Source: Burkholderiales bacterium UBA954
GTDB taxonomy: Bacteria > Pseudomonadota > Gammaproteobacteria > Burkholderiales > Burkholderiaceae_A
Direction of reading: 5' to 3'
DNA: 14,224 bases
Assembly: GCA_002293155.1 (NCBI GenBank)
Contig: DBCQ01000071.1
Coordinates: 1 to 14,224 of the forward strand
Position numbers and translations under genes: made by a program. Positions 14,102-14,224 of the stretch are shown here, one piece after another. Under the pieces are notes generated by a model. That model did not search any database and was not told the origin of the DNA. It was given only the letters and a program-made list of their open reading frames with translations. Each line of letters opens with the position of its first letter. The stretch's first letter is position 1.

Positions 14102-14224
14102 CTACTCCCGCCAATAACTAAAGCTAAAAATCGCCAGAAAAGACATCATCTCAAGACGCCCTAAAATCATGGCTACTGCGCAGATATTGACCTGAAACTC
14201 AGTAAGCCCCGCGTAGTTACCAGC
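14102..14224 (-). CDS. trkH: Trk potassium uptake protein TrkH, last 40 codons, cut by window edge
   Basis: The minus-strand frame from the window end runs 40 codons to a TAG at 14102-14104. It reads AGNYAGLTEFQ..., then AMILGRLEMMSFLAIFSFSYWRE. The ILGRLE motif followed by a hydrophobic stretch and a terminal F-x-YWR matches the C-terminal end of TrkH, the membrane-spanning subunit of the Trk K+ transporter (E. coli ends in a GRLEIFTLLVL...FWR-like sequence). The start lies beyond the window. TrkG/KtrB-type relatives share parts of this motif, but the ending is most like TrkH. It is on the same strand as the downstream cluster, separated by about 120 bp with a weak hairpin, so a separate transcript is likely. 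Confidence 0.85.
   Translation of the reverse strand, partial: AGNYAGLTEFQVNICAVAMILGRLEMMSFLAIFSFSYWRE

Noticed and set aside
1..14224. Mobile elements, CRISPR arrays, tRNA or rRNA genes
   Set aside because: No transposase or integrase reading frame, no regularly spaced repeats, and no cloverleaf or rRNA-like stretch was seen.

Overview
The window (14.2 kb, both strands densely coded) looks like chromosomal DNA of a gammaproteobacterium. The evidence is a 6S RNA-like gene with the gammaproteobacterial layout, a QseB/QseC-type two-component pair, ApaG, TrkH, and proteins closely resembling E. coli Gcl, Hyi and GlxR. I cannot name the genus. Both edges cut genes: the 3' part of gcl on the left and the last 40 codons of trkH (minus strand) on the right.

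Left block, plus strand (1-2918): gcl (partial), hyi, glxR and a beta-carbonic anhydrase. The first three form the glyoxylate-to-glycerate route (glyoxylate to tartronate semialdehyde plus CO2, hydroxypyruvate/tartronate semialdehyde isomerisation, reduction to D-glycerate). The carbonic anhydrase is fused to the operon by a TAATG overlap and would hydrate the CO2 that Gcl releases. A strong intrinsic terminator lies between gcl and hyi.

Second block, minus strand (2888-6109): a class I/II aminotransferase, a pirin and an Old Yellow Enzyme of the NemA type, closely spaced and probably one transcript. The nemA end overlaps the carbonic anhydrase end tail-to-tail by 31 bp.

Middle (6134-7641): a small secreted protein of unknown function, a 6S RNA gene on the minus strand with no protein, a small HNH nuclease that may be made from a leaderless mRNA, and apaG.

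Right block, minus strand (7705-13981): seven genes with overlaps or gaps of at most 16 bp. In transcription order they are a thermostable-hemolysin (GNAT-like) family protein, an AMP-dependent ligase, a haem-oxygenase-like di-iron (TenA/PqqC-fold) protein, a short-chain dehydrogenase, an exported TPR protein, an OmpR-type response regulator and a QseC-type histidine kinase. I infer that the first four make or modify a small acyl-derived metabolite, and that the last three sense or regulate it. This is the best candidate in the window for an undescribed system. The ligase carries Arg where the family's C-terminal catalytic Lys is expected. apaG follows and trkH precedes, so the cluster sits between housekeeping genes.
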